Part shown: positions 23,838 through 33,180 of the stretch, one piece after another
Position numbering within the stretch: the first letter of the stretch is position 1
How the letters are laid out: each line of letters starts with the position of its first letter
IMG/VR virus record: IMGVR_UViG_3300027833_000021
Location: 51,065 to 115,064 of that record
Reading direction: 5' to 3' (one strand)
Origin: a virus
Length of the DNA stretch: 64,000 nucleotides
The notes under the pieces: generated by a model
Databases searched by the model: none
What the model was told of the DNA's origin: nothing
What the model saw: the letters and a program-made list of their open reading frames with translations, nothing else
Translations under genes and position numbers: made by a program

Positions 23838-25242
23838 ATCATACGAATCAAAATCAGCAATAATTCTTCTTTACGGCTCATCAGAGTATAAGACGTTAGA
23901 TAAGAAACTAAACGGTCAATTAGATACAATGTGCTTGGCAAATAGTGTTGATACTAAAGATAATTTAGAAACTGAAATGACATATCCATCTAAAGTCAAT
24001 ACACGAGCGATATGTGTAGTTAAGACAGACAAACAATCAGATGATGATTGGAGAAACATTGGTGGAAAATATTACAGTAGATATAAAGAACAAGTAGACC
24101 ATGTTTACTTTGATGATGAAATGCCTAAAGAAGTCTATGACGGCGCAATGATGGCAAAATATTCATTTTCAAAATACAAAACTAAAGATAAACCTTCATC
24201 CGCAGAAATTCATGTTGACGATATTGATACGATTGATACATTACATGAAAGTATTTACTTCTCACGTGACTTGGTCTCAGAACCAGGAAATGTTTTATAT
24301 CCAGCAGAGTATGCCAAAAGAATTAATGATACATTATCACCACTAGGTGTCAATGTAAAAATATATCATCAAGCACAACTAGAAGAAATGGGCTTAAGTC
24401 TATTATTGAGTGTTGGTCAAGGTTCAGCAAGAGACAGTTATGTTGTTGTTATGGAACACATGAATGGTAAGGTTGGTAAATCACCAATTGCACTAGTAGG
24501 TAAAGGTGTTACATTTGACACTGGCGGTATCAGTCTTAAACCAGGACGTAACATGGGCGATATGAAATACGACATGGGCGGTAGTGCCGCAGTTGTAGGT
24601 GCTATGCATGCCATCGCAAAAAATAAGTTGAAGCAGAATGTTGTTGGTATTGTAGGGCTTGTTGAGAATATGCCTGATGGTACAGCAATTAAACCTGGTG
24701 ATGTTGTTACATCATTAAGTGGATTAACAGTCGAAAACCTCAACACAGACGCCGAAGGCCGCTTGGTATTAGCAGATATTCTAACTTACATACAAAACGA
24801 ATATAGTCCTTCTTGTATGGTTGACTTAGCAACATTAACTGGTGCTATAGTTGCCACATTAGGAAACGAAATGGCAGGATTATTTACAAACTCTACAGAT
24901 TGGTCTAATCATATCATGGATGCTGGTAAACAATCAGGTGAAGGTTTCTTCCGTATGCCAATGGGCGAAAACTGGAATAAAATGACAGATAGTAAGATTG
25001 CTGATATGCAGAATATAGGTGGACCATATGGTGGTTCAACAACAGCCGCTGAATTTTTATACAGATTTGTTGACCCAACAATACCTTGGGCGCACTTAGA
25101 CATTGCTGGTATGGCTTGGAATCGTTCAGACAAAGATACTTGTCCCGTTGGTGCAGTTGGCTTTGGTGTAAAGACACTTTTTAATCTAGTTAAAGAAAAT
25201 AAACCATGTGAAATGGCTATAGATGAAGACATGAAGTACTAA
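23830..25242 (+). CDS. pepA: Leucyl aminopeptidase (peptidase M17)
   Basis: 470 aa from ATG 23830, chosen for the AAGGA just ahead and an 8-nt overlap with the previous gene. M17 marks: KGVTFDTGGISLKPG (metal Lys and Asp), YDMGGSAAVVGAM, and the signature NTDAEGRLVLAD, then VDLATLTGA. It is a two-metal aminopeptidase that trims N-terminal residues; PepA can also bind DNA at recombination sites in E. coli. With deformylase and ClpS it could shape protein N-termini. Confidence 0.93.
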   Translation: MNKSYESKSAIILLYGSSEYKTLDKKLNGQLDTMCLANSVDTKDNLETEMTYPSKVNTRAICVVKTDKQSDDDWRNIGGKYYSRYKEQVDHVYFDDEMPKEVYDGAMMAKYSFSKYKTKDKPSSAEIHVDDIDTIDTLHESIYFSRDLVSEPGNVLYPAEYAKRINDTLSPLGVNVKIYHQAQLEEMGLSLLLSVGQGSARDSYVVVMEHMNGKVGKSPIALVGKGVTFDTGGISLKPGRNMGDMKYDMGGSAAVVGAMHAIAKNKLKQNVVGIVGLVENMPDGTAIKPGDVVTSLSGLTVENLNTDAEGRLVLADILTYIQNEYSPSCMVDLATLTGAIVATLGNEMAGLFTNSTDWSNHIMDAGKQSGEGFFRMPMGENWNKMTDSKIADMQNIGGPYGGSTTAAEFLYRFVDPTIPWAHLDIAGMAWNRSDKDTCPVGAVGFGVKTLFNLVKENKPCEMAIDEDMKY

Positions 25243-25246
25243 ATTG

Positions 25247-25254
25247 TATAAATA
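25247..25254 (+). promoter_or_regulatory. T4-late-like box TATAAATA
   Basis: A perfect match to the T4 late consensus, 32 nt before the lipase gene. An ACGAATA/TATTCGT hairpin follows at the expected 5' end. Confidence 0.6.
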
Positions 25255-25286
25255 CGAATATAATATTATTCGTAAGGAAATACAAT

Positions 25287-26276
25287 ATGTCATTCATTAT
25301 AGCGTTCACACTTAGGTGGTTAATCAAAGGGTGGCTATTAGCCAAACTCGCAGTAGTTGTCAGACGGTCAATAGTAAGAAAGTACAACTTAGAAAAGAAC
25401 TTCAAACAAACTCAATCAAACGAGAAAATCAGATGGGCAGACTTGAGATGGTATGCCGATTTGGCGGCAAATGTATATAGTTCTAAAGATAAAATACATG
25501 CTATCTATGATAAAGACTTTTCAGTTTATATTAATGAAATAAACGAAATACAGTATATTGTACTAACTGATAAAACCACAAAGAACAACTATGTGTCAAT
25601 AAGAGGTACATCTAATTCACACAACGCAATGCAAGATATCAATTTCTTTAAAGATAAAAGTAAGCGATTAGGCATTCAAATTCACACAGGATTTCATAGA
25701 ACAGCAGAAATGATTGCTGATGATTTATTATCCAGACTTAACGAGAAATATGCAGTTACAGTTACTGGACATAGTCTTGGTGGTGCCGCGGCTCTTGTTA
25801 CTTCTTGGTATCTCGACCATGCAAATTTCAATGTGAAAGAATGTATCACTTTCGGTCAGCCTAAAGTTACAGACTCACACGGCAATAGAGTAATGCGTGA
25901 CAGAGTTAAACTAACCCGTGTTGTGAATGAAACAGATGTTGTGCCTTTAGTGCCACCTACAGGTACACACAGACACAGATATGCTCATATTGGGACACTA
26001 GTGAAGTTACTAGACAATGGCAAATATTGCCACTTACAAGAACCAGATAGTTTGAACTTCGGTGTAAATAGTTTTTGGTTATTTGCAGCCAGAGAAAGTT
26101 TCTCTTTCTATGAAATTGGTAAAGAATTACCAGACCACTTTATGACTAGTTACATTGATAACATGAAAATGTGTTCAAGTACTGAAGAAGGTCAAGAAGT
26201 ATTGTGGAAAGATAGACTACAATACATCGCTGATGAAGGTATGCTTGGTGAATTTGGCAAGAAAAAAGACAAATGA
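25287..26276 (+). CDS. Class 3 lipase with N-terminal membrane anchor
   Basis: A 329 aa alpha/beta hydrolase. Residues 1-30 are hydrophobic then basic and probably anchor it in the membrane. The lipase box VTGHSLGGAAAL (about residues 157-168) holds the Ser nucleophile. FGQPKVTD and VNETDVVPLVPP give the Asp, and a His in the GTHRHRYAHIG region or later completes the triad. A late box lies in front. Membrane-lipid cleavage late in infection, for lysis or lipid turnover, is a reasonable guess. Confidence 0.82.
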   Translation: MSFIIAFTLRWLIKGWLLAKLAVVVRRSIVRKYNLEKNFKQTQSNEKIRWADLRWYADLAANVYSSKDKIHAIYDKDFSVYINEINEIQYIVLTDKTTKNNYVSIRGTSNSHNAMQDINFFKDKSKRLGIQIHTGFHRTAEMIADDLLSRLNEKYAVTVTGHSLGGAAALVTSWYLDHANFNVKECITFGQPKVTDSHGNRVMRDRVKLTRVVNETDVVPLVPPTGTHRHRYAHIGTLVKLLDNGKYCHLQEPDSLNFGVNSFWLFAARESFSFYEIGKELPDHFMTSYIDNMKMCSSTEEGQEVLWKDRLQYIADEGMLGEFGKKKDK

Positions 26277-26470
26277 AAATAAAAGACATATTACAACTAC
26301 CTAACATAGAAATCGGTGACGAGATACTAGTAGGTAAGTTTAAGAATCGTAAAGCAACAGTAACGGGCTTTGACATAGACGACAACAATCAGCCAGTCCT
26401 AAAAACAACCAAGGGTGACCAGAAGTTATTCAAACCTAGACTAGTTAAATTAATGAATAAGGAGAAGTAA
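26273..26470 (+). CDS. Small hypothetical protein, 65 aa
   Basis: It starts on ATGA overlap with the lipase. The sequence MKIKDILQLPNIEIGDEILVGKFKNRKATVTGF suggests a small beta-barrel (KOW/SH3-like) that may bind nucleic acid. The family was not recognised. Confidence 0.6.
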   Translation: MKIKDILQLPNIEIGDEILVGKFKNRKATVTGFDIDDNNQPVLKTTKGDQKLFKPRLVKLMNKEK

Positions 26471-26471
26471 A

Positions 26472-26927
26472 ATGGCAGAGCAACAACATATTCAAGACCC
26501 ATTTTTATACAGATGCGTAATACAGAGAATAGTAGATGGAGATACAGTAGATATCGATATCGATTTAGGATTTGGTATTTGGTTACGCAAAGAAAGAGTT
26601 CGTGTAGCAGGCATTGATACACCTGAAAAGAGAACTAGAGACAAAATTGAAAAAATGTTTGGATTGGCAGCCACTGCTAAAGCACATACATTGATTCCAG
26701 AAGGTTCAGAATGTATAGTTAGAACTCGCAGAGATAAAGCCGGTAAGTATGGTAGAACTATGGGTGACTTTGTAATGACTGATGGCAGATTGTATACAGA
26801 AGTTATGGTTGAAACTCATCACGCAGTTCCTTATGAAGGACAAGCAAAAGCAGATGTTGAAGCCGCTCACTTAGTAAATAGAGAAATCTTGTGGGAGAGT
26901 GGAGAAGTTGAACGCCTTGGGCTCTAA
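26472..26927 (+). CDS. Thermonuclease (staphylococcal nuclease-like)
   Basis: A 151 aa SNase domain: IVDGDTVDIDID with metal Asp residues, VRVAGIDTPEKRT with the catalytic Arg/Glu region, GKYGRTMGDF with the second Arg, and LVNREILWE. It cuts DNA or RNA with Ca2+. No signal peptide is seen, so it is probably intracellular and may help degrade host nucleic acid. An AAGGAGAAG site precedes it. Confidence 0.87.
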   Translation: MAEQQHIQDPFLYRCVIQRIVDGDTVDIDIDLGFGIWLRKERVRVAGIDTPEKRTRDKIEKMFGLAATAKAHTLIPEGSECIVRTRRDKAGKYGRTMGDFVMTDGRLYTEVMVETHHAVPYEGQAKADVEAAHLVNREILWESGEVERLGL

Positions 26928-27627
26928 GATTGCCTTTGTAGGCGATAGTTTTTGTTCAGAATTTCCAGAGTTAGAATTCTGGACTTCTAGGACATCAGAT
27001 ATGATTTCTGACTATCCCGCATGGACTACAATGCTCTTAGAAGAATACAATGCCACTGCTATTCAAAAAGGTATTAGAGGAGATTGTTTATTTCATGCAT
27101 TTCAGAAATTACTTGAAGTCATAGATGATGCAGACTATATAATAATCTGTGTAACTGAACCGCGAAGATTAGCAAACTCTAGTAAAATTCCCATGACTAT
27201 TACTATCGCTGAAGACCCAGAATCTCGTTATTTCATCAGCAAAGAAGTCACATCCTCATCTCTAATGTATTATAAGAATCTTATGAACTACGATTTTCAT
27301 AGAGTAGCACAACGAGGAATTATAACACAGATGGACCAATTGTTATTAAAAAAGAAGAAAAAATGTATATGGTTTCCTTGTTTCTACAATTCAACATCAA
27401 GTGACGTACTAGAAAAGCCAGGTGACATATTACAAGAAGACTATCAAATTACAAGCGGACCATATGGTACAAAACCTCTGTATGAGTTTGCAGAACTTCA
27501 CACTCCTATGATACCACATAGTAATCATTTTTCGAAAGAACAGAACGAAAATATGTTTAAACTTATAAAAGATATAATAGATACGGATGCATTCTTGCCA
27601 AGAGAACTAAATATGAGTGTAATATAA
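26899..27627 (+). CDS. SGNH-like hydrolase, divergent
   Basis: 242 aa from GTG 26899; TTG 26908 is an alternative with closer GGAG. The GDS motif is in IAFVGDSFCSEF and a C-terminal HSNHFSKEQ may hold the catalytic His, with Asn or Ser in the usual Asp place. It shares this plan with the protein at 8198. It overlaps the thermonuclease gene by 29 nt and touches the radical SAM gene at TAATGA. Confidence 0.5.
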   Translation: MEKLNALGSKIAFVGDSFCSEFPELEFWTSRTSDMISDYPAWTTMLLEEYNATAIQKGIRGDCLFHAFQKLLEVIDDADYIIICVTEPRRLANSSKIPMTITIAEDPESRYFISKEVTSSSLMYYKNLMNYDFHRVAQRGIITQMDQLLLKKKKKCIWFPCFYNSTSSDVLEKPGDILQEDYQITSGPYGTKPLYEFAELHTPMIPHSNHFSKEQNENMFKLIKDIIDTDAFLPRELNMSVI

Positions 27628-28916
27628 TGAGTGAAACTGAACCAATGAAACAAAAAGAAATCATATCTAAGACATATTGTCCACTTCCGTTTAATCACTT
27701 ATACGTACATCCCACTAATATGGCAAGTGTATGTTGTATATATCGTAAAACTACAGAGAAAATGAGTCTACCTAATATCAAAGATTATAAAAATCTAGGT
27801 GACCACTTACATCATCCATTCATAAAAGACATACAACAAAAGATGTTGAAAGGCGAGAAAGTCGATGGGTGTGCTACTTGTTATCATGCAGAAGAACATG
27901 GCTTTCAAAGTTTCCGAGAGAGAGAAATACAAACTTGGCATGTTGAAACTGGCCGTGACTTCACTCCGCCAGACTTAAACAATCCAAAACTAGAATACAT
28001 GGAAATGACATTTGGCAACTATTGCAATCTAGCGTGTAGAACGTGTGACAGTAACCTAAGTCACAGTTGGATAGATGACGAAGAAGAACTTGTAAAACGT
28101 GGACTACTTAATGCACTACACAACGCATCCCCTACATCAATGCCATTATTGCAGTCAAAAAGAATTAACATTGAAAAAGAATGGCATTCAGATGATTTCA
28201 AAGATTTACAATACATAAAGATAACTGGTGGTGAACCAATGTTACATCCTGACTTTCCTAAATTTATGGCACAGTTAGAACAAGAAAACGTTCATTGTTT
28301 CATATTTACTAATGCAAGTTGGGTACCTAAACAAAGAATATTTGACATGATAAAGAACTTTAAATTTCTTCAGGTGTTTATGAGCGTAGACGGCACGGGC
28401 GATGTACAAGAATACATGAGGCATAATGCTAAGTGGAAAACTACAGACAAATCAGTAAGAGCATGGATGCAATTTGCATCCTCTTCAAGTAATGTTCAGA
28501 TAGCGTGGGCACCAACATGGTCACTAATGAATGCACCTTATTTTGTAGAAACATGTAATTGGTGGTTAGGACTAACAGAAGAAATTAAACAGCCAACTAG
28601 TTGGGGATGTCTTAAGACAAATTTCGTATATGGTCCATCAATTTATCAAATGAGTTTATTGCCAAATGAGGCAAAAGAAAAACTAAAAATACAAGCATTA
28701 GAGTATATTGAAGAATTAAAAAATAAAGATATCGATGGTAAAGAACATATAATTGAGATGTCAGAAGCATATATAAGCAACTTTGATAATGATAATAAAA
28801 AAAGTGACTTAGAAGACTATCACAAAATGACAGATGCATTAGATGAAATGCGTGGACAATCCACAGAGAAGATGTTACCACTAACTTATGAAGCAATGCA
28901 CAATCGCAACAAATAG
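27627..28916 (+). CDS. Radical SAM protein (twitch type), copy A
   Basis: 429 aa. The cluster motif CNLACRTC (CxxxCxxC) is at about residues 134-141. Extra Cys lie before it (TYCPLPF, SVCC, GCATC), as in twitch/SPASM-like proteins, and KITGGEPMLHP is the SAM-binding GGE motif. The paralogue at 30219 begins at the Met equivalent to residue 8, so translation may start at 27648. Substrate unknown. It is the first of three adjacent radical SAM genes. Confidence 0.88.
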   Translation: MSETEPMKQKEIISKTYCPLPFNHLYVHPTNMASVCCIYRKTTEKMSLPNIKDYKNLGDHLHHPFIKDIQQKMLKGEKVDGCATCYHAEEHGFQSFREREIQTWHVETGRDFTPPDLNNPKLEYMEMTFGNYCNLACRTCDSNLSHSWIDDEEELVKRGLLNALHNASPTSMPLLQSKRINIEKEWHSDDFKDLQYIKITGGEPMLHPDFPKFMAQLEQENVHCFIFTNASWVPKQRIFDMIKNFKFLQVFMSVDGTGDVQEYMRHNAKWKTTDKSVRAWMQFASSSSNVQIAWAPTWSLMNAPYFVETCNWWLGLTEEIKQPTSWGCLKTNFVYGPSIYQMSLLPNEAKEKLKIQALEYIEELKNKDIDGKEHIIEMSEAYISNFDNDNKKSDLEDYHKMTDALDEMRGQSTEKMLPLTYEAMHNRNK

Positions 28917-28929
28917 ATGGGAGTAATAT

Positions 28930-30222
28930 ATGGATAATAAATGGCAATTACATACAGGTCTAGGTGACCCGACATGTGCATTAAAATTTGGTTGGTCTAC
29001 TGTTAAATTATCAGAAGGAACATCTGCATCTTGTCATAGAACTGCATACGATAAAGTACCTGAGGGAGACTTTGGTAAATTTCATCACACTCCTACTCAG
29101 ATGGAAACTCGTAAACTTATGTTGGAAGGTAAATGGCCGGGTCAAGGCTGTGAGTACTGCAAGAAAATAGAAGATGCTGGTGGTATATCAGATAGAATGG
29201 AGGCTAACTCCATGGACCCTAAACACTTTAGTACAACTGAATGTAAAATATTAGAAGTATATTTTAGTAATGTATGTAATCAAGCATGTATATATTGCTC
29301 TCCTGAATATAGTTCTATGTGGGAAGTTGAGAATAAGAAGTTCGAACTAGAAATGGTTGTTAATCCTCATGGAAAAGAATTCCTTAAAGACAAAGATAAT
29401 TTCAAAAGAATAAAGAGTGAGTTTTGGGAATGGATGGAAAACAACCATAAGCCATTAGTTAAATATAATATACTAGGAGGTGAACCATTCTTTCAACCAG
29501 AACTCGCAGAGAATTTAGACTTCTTTGAAACTCATCCTTGTCCTAATTTGGAATTAACAATAATTAGCAACCTCAAGTGCCCAGAGAAAAGATTTCGTGC
29601 AACAATGGATAAGATAGATAATCTTCGTGCCATTGGTCATCTAGGACAGGTAAGAATTACTGGTTCTATTGATTGTTGGGGGGATGCATTTGAATACACA
29701 CGTTGGGGTGCAAAGTTAGAAGAGTTCGACAGAAATCTTGGTATACTTATGTTAGATTATAAAGAGATAGAAGTTGAAATACATATGACTATGGGTGCTA
29801 CAACAATAAAAGATATGCCAGAACTAATAACAAGATTAAACTATTGGAATAATCTAAGAAATCCATTAAGAGAAAAGTCATCTCAAGTAGAGTCGGGTGT
29901 GAAAGAGAATAGTCATATTAAACCTATACATCTCAATGCTAACTTTGTTGTATGGCCGCATCATATGGCACCTGACATATTCCCTACAGGATTCTTTAAA
30001 GAAGATTTTAAAAGGGTAAATGCAGAGTTAGACAAAGGCATCTGGCGCCGTACTTTGTATGAATTGATGAAAGGATATGAAAAGTCAATAGATAATTCAC
30101 CGGGTGATTATGAACTAATAAATAAACTAAAAGAAGATTTAACAAATATAGACAGAAGAAGAGGATGTGATTCGAAGAAAACATTCCCTTGGTTATATAA
30201 ATTTAATGAAAAAAATACATGA
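28930..30222 (+). CDS. Radical SAM protein (twitch type), copy B
   Basis: 430 aa, distinct from its neighbours. The cluster motif is CNQACIYC at about residues 116-123, the SAM motif is NILGGEPFFQP, and N-terminal Cys are in SASCHRT and GCEYCKK. It lies between two closely related radical SAM genes and overlaps the next by 4 nt, so all three are one translation unit. The different core suggests another substrate or step. Confidence 0.87.
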   Translation: MDNKWQLHTGLGDPTCALKFGWSTVKLSEGTSASCHRTAYDKVPEGDFGKFHHTPTQMETRKLMLEGKWPGQGCEYCKKIEDAGGISDRMEANSMDPKHFSTTECKILEVYFSNVCNQACIYCSPEYSSMWEVENKKFELEMVVNPHGKEFLKDKDNFKRIKSEFWEWMENNHKPLVKYNILGGEPFFQPELAENLDFFETHPCPNLELTIISNLKCPEKRFRATMDKIDNLRAIGHLGQVRITGSIDCWGDAFEYTRWGAKLEEFDRNLGILMLDYKEIEVEIHMTMGATTIKDMPELITRLNYWNNLRNPLREKSSQVESGVKENSHIKPIHLNANFVVWPHHMAPDIFPTGFFKEDFKRVNAELDKGIWRRTLYELMKGYEKSIDNSPGDYELINKLKEDLTNIDRRRGCDSKKTFPWLYKFNEKNT

Positions 30223-31478
30223 AACAAAAAGAAATCATATCTAAGACATATTGTCCACTTCCCTTTAATCACTTATATGTACATCCCACAAATATGGCAA
30301 GTGTATGCTGTGCATTTCGTAAAGAGGGCGAGAGAGAAAGTTTACCTAATATCAAAGAGTATAAGAATTTAGGTGACCACTTAAAGCATCCATTCATAAA
30401 AGACATACAACAAAAGATGTTGAAAGGCGAGAAAGTAGATGGATGTGCTACGTGCTATTATGCTGAAGAGCATGGATATGAGAGTATGCGTGAGAAAGAA
30501 ATAGCAACTTGGCATATTGAAACATTTCGAAACTTTACCCCACCTGATTTAGAAAATCCAAAACTAGAATTTTTAGAAATGACATTTGGCAACTATTGTA
30601 ATCTAGCATGTAGAACATGTCATAGTGACCTAAGTCATAGTTGGATTGAAGACGAAGAAGAACTCGTAAAGCGTGGTCTTATGGGTAAAGTAGGTAATAA
30701 GAGAATTAATATTGAAAAAGAATGGCACCCAGACGATTTTAAAGATTTACAGTATATAAAGATAACTGGCGGTGAGCCTATGTTACATCCTGATTTTCCT
30801 AAGTTTATGGCACAGTTAGAACAAAAAAATGTTTACTGTTTCATATTTACTAATGCAAGTTGGGTGCCAAAGAAAAGAATCTTTGATATGTTAAAAGACT
30901 TTAAATTCCTTCAAGTATTTCTTAGTGTAGATGGCACTGGTGATGTACAAGAGTATATGAGACATAACGCTAAGTGGGACACAACACACAAATCAGTAAG
31001 AACATGGATGGAATGGTCAGTCACTATGCCTAATGTTCAGGTAGCATGGGCGCCAACGTGGTCATTAATGAATGCAAGTTACTTCGTAGAAACATGTAAT
31101 TGGTGGTTAGGACTAACAGAAGAAATACTGAGAGATAAAAAACCTGGTGCAGACTGGAACTTAGTAAAAACAAATTTCGTATACGGTCCATCAATCTATC
31201 AAATGAGTTTATTACCAAAGAAGACAAAAGAAAAACTAAAAATAGATGTACAAGAGTATATCGAAGAATTAAAGAATGGTGATATTGGCACATCTGAACT
31301 TATAATTGAGATGGCAGAAGCATATGTTCAATTCTTTGATAAAAACGAAAGCAATATGAATAAAAATTTTACAGACTATCACAAAATGACAGATGCATTA
31401 GATGAAATGCGTGGGCAATCTCTTAAGAAAATGATACCATTGACCTATAAAGCAATGTACGAAATAGAGAAAAAGTAA
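30219..31478 (+). CDS. Radical SAM protein (twitch type), copy C (duplicate of A)
   Basis: 419 aa, very similar to copy A. The first 31 residues are the same as A from its residue 8 onward, and CNLACRTC, KITGGEPMLHP and FLSVDGTGDVQEYMRH are shared. The copies differ mainly in a shorter insert after the cluster region (about residue 155) and at the C-terminus. This is a tandem duplication with copy B inserted between. Confidence 0.88.
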   Translation: MKQKEIISKTYCPLPFNHLYVHPTNMASVCCAFRKEGERESLPNIKEYKNLGDHLKHPFIKDIQQKMLKGEKVDGCATCYYAEEHGYESMREKEIATWHIETFRNFTPPDLENPKLEFLEMTFGNYCNLACRTCHSDLSHSWIEDEEELVKRGLMGKVGNKRINIEKEWHPDDFKDLQYIKITGGEPMLHPDFPKFMAQLEQKNVYCFIFTNASWVPKKRIFDMLKDFKFLQVFLSVDGTGDVQEYMRHNAKWDTTHKSVRTWMEWSVTMPNVQVAWAPTWSLMNASYFVETCNWWLGLTEEILRDKKPGADWNLVKTNFVYGPSIYQMSLLPKKTKEKLKIDVQEYIEELKNGDIGTSELIIEMAEAYVQFFDKNESNMNKNFTDYHKMTDALDEMRGQSLKKMIPLTYKAMYEIEKK

Positions 31479-31486
31479 AATATAGG

Positions 31487-31516
31487 TTGACATTTAGTAA
31501 TAGTTTGTGGTATAAT
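31487..31516 (+). promoter_or_regulatory. sigma70-like promoter TTGACA-18-TATAAT
   Basis: Extended -10 (TTTGTGG before TATAAT). It separates the radical SAM block from the next two genes. Confidence 0.65.
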
Positions 31517-31547
31517 AGACTTAATTAACAATACAAATAGGTAGAAT

Positions 31548-31976
31548 ATGAATGATACTCCCGAAACACCAAAACCATTAGTAAGCGAATCTGGTGAATA
31601 TGAAAACCTTATGGACCTCGCTGACCAGAATAAGGCAGAAGCAGAAGAAAATCCTGATGCTTTTCAAAGTCTATTCGAAGTAGAAGAAACTGTAATCGAC
31701 CCAGACCATTGGACGCAACACTGGAAGGGAATGCCAGAGTATAAACAAGAAGACAACGGTCCATGGAAGACAGTGAGAATTCACTTCAGAAATGAAGAAG
31801 ACTATAATGAGTTTGCAAAGTTAACTGGTAATACACACCTCACAAAGAAAACAAAAAGTGCTTGGTATCCGAAATTAGAGATTACTAAAAATGCGTTACT
31901 ACGTTGGATAGAAGATGACGACGGAGACGAAGACGACATACCATCAACGTATGACGAAGACAATGAAGAGGTGTAA
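31548..31976 (+). CDS. Acidic hypothetical protein, 142 aa
   Basis: Asp/Glu-rich ends flank a middle region WKTVRIHFRNEEDYNEFAKL (about 76-95) that looks like a compact alpha/beta domain. It ends directly before the glycosyltransferase ATG, so the two are coupled, and it may be a partner subunit or specificity factor. No family recognised. Confidence 0.6.
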   Translation: MNDTPETPKPLVSESGEYENLMDLADQNKAEAEENPDAFQSLFEVEETVIDPDHWTQHWKGMPEYKQEDNGPWKTVRIHFRNEEDYNEFAKLTGNTHLTKKTKSAWYPKLEITKNALLRWIEDDDGDEDDIPSTYDEDNEEV

Positions 31977-32918
31977 ATGAGAACAGCACCAAAATATCCA
32001 GTCTATATTATCTCTAAAACAAGACACGAATCTATGTTTACTTCTAGGTCATTGTCTCGTATGAAGATACATCATTATATTGCCATTGAGCCACAAGACT
32101 ATGACAATTACGATAAATGTTTAGATACTTTTAATATTAGAGACTATGTTACACTATTAGTATTGCCATTCAGTAATCACGGTGATGGTCCTGGTAGAGC
32201 AAGAAATTGGTGTTGGGACCACTCTATGGAAGTCCTAGGCGCTAAAAGACATTGGGTAATGGATGATAACATACAGGACTTCTACAGATTACATAACAAT
32301 CAACGTATTCGTGTTGAGTCAGGTGTAATGTTTAAGATTATGGAAGACTTCTGTGATAGATATGATAATGTAAAGATTGCAGGTCCACAGTATCGTTTCT
32401 TCTGTGCGGCAGACCAATCATATCCACCTTATGTAAAGAACACAAGAATTTATTCTACACTTCTAATCGAAAACGATTGTAAGTATAGATGGCGAGGCAG
32501 ATATAATGAAGACACTGATATCTGTTTGAGAGTTCTTAAAGATGGTGATTGCACTGTACAGTTTAATGCGTTCTTACAAGGTAAGTGTGCAACTCAAACA
32601 GTCAAAGGTGGTAATACCGAAGAATTCTATCATGCTGAATTTACGGAAAATGAAGACTTTAAAAAGACAGGTTATAATACTGACGGTACAATCAACAAGT
32701 CACAGATGTTAGCAGACATGCATCCAGACGTTGCAAAAGTAGTTTGGAAATATGGAAGATGGCATCATTATGTAGATTACCTGCCATTTAAAAAGAATAT
32801 GTTATCTATCAAAGAAGGCACTCATTTGCCAGAAGGTATAAATAACTACGGACTAGAACTAAGAAAATATTCTAGTGTCCAAGATTTTGAAATAGAACAG
32901 AGAGTAACAAGCAAATAA
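31977..32918 (+). CDS. Glycosyltransferase resembling TET-associated (DNA-base) glycosyltransferases
   Basis: 313 aa GT-A-like protein. KRHWVMDDNIQDFYRL gives the DD(N) metal motif, and GRYNEDTDICLRVLKDG the conserved acidic ED-x-D site. GDGPGRARNW may bind the nucleotide sugar. This layout resembles the TAGT family that decorates hydroxymethylated bases in some phages. The match is from memory of motifs, so an ordinary glycan role remains possible. Confidence 0.55.
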   Translation: MRTAPKYPVYIISKTRHESMFTSRSLSRMKIHHYIAIEPQDYDNYDKCLDTFNIRDYVTLLVLPFSNHGDGPGRARNWCWDHSMEVLGAKRHWVMDDNIQDFYRLHNNQRIRVESGVMFKIMEDFCDRYDNVKIAGPQYRFFCAADQSYPPYVKNTRIYSTLLIENDCKYRWRGRYNEDTDICLRVLKDGDCTVQFNAFLQGKCATQTVKGGNTEEFYHAEFTENEDFKKTGYNTDGTINKSQMLADMHPDVAKVVWKYGRWHHYVDYLPFKKNMLSIKEGTHLPEGINNYGLELRKYSSVQDFEIEQRVTSK

Positions 32919-32932
32919 AATAATAATAATTA

Positions 32933-33008
32933 GCCGATGTAGCACAGTTGGTAGTGCAACTGATTTGTAATCAGTAGGTCGGGAGTTCGAGTCTCTCCAT
33001 CGGCACCA
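32933..33008 (+). tRNA. tRNA-Thr (UGU)
   Basis: A 76-nt cloverleaf; acceptor GCCGATG/CATCGGC, anticodon TGT in the loop TTTGTAA, GTTCGAG T-loop, CCA encoded. First of four closely spaced tRNA genes. Confidence 0.95.
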
Positions 33009-33018
33009 TATTTAAAAT

Positions 33019-33092
33019 GCGGCTATGATGTAAGGGTAGCCTCCCTCGTTGCCAACGAGAGTGTCCGAGTTCGAATCTCGGTAGCCGCTCCA
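33019..33092 (+). tRNA. tRNA-Gly (GCC)
   Basis: 74 nt; acceptor GCGGCTA/TAGCCGC, anticodon loop TTGCCAA, GTTCGAA T-loop, CCA encoded. Confidence 0.94.
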
Positions 33093-33098
33093 GTTCGT

Positions 33099-33174
33099 TC
33101 CTCAGTAGTTCAGTTGGTAGAACACCGGACTGTTAATCCGTATGTCGCTAGTTCGAGCCTAGCCTGAGGAGCCA
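33099..33174 (+). tRNA. tRNA-Asn (GUU)
   Basis: 76 nt; acceptor TCCTCAG/CTGAGGA, anticodon GTT in CTGTTAA, GTTCGAG T-loop, CCA encoded. Confidence 0.95.
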
Positions 33175-33180
33175 AAATTC

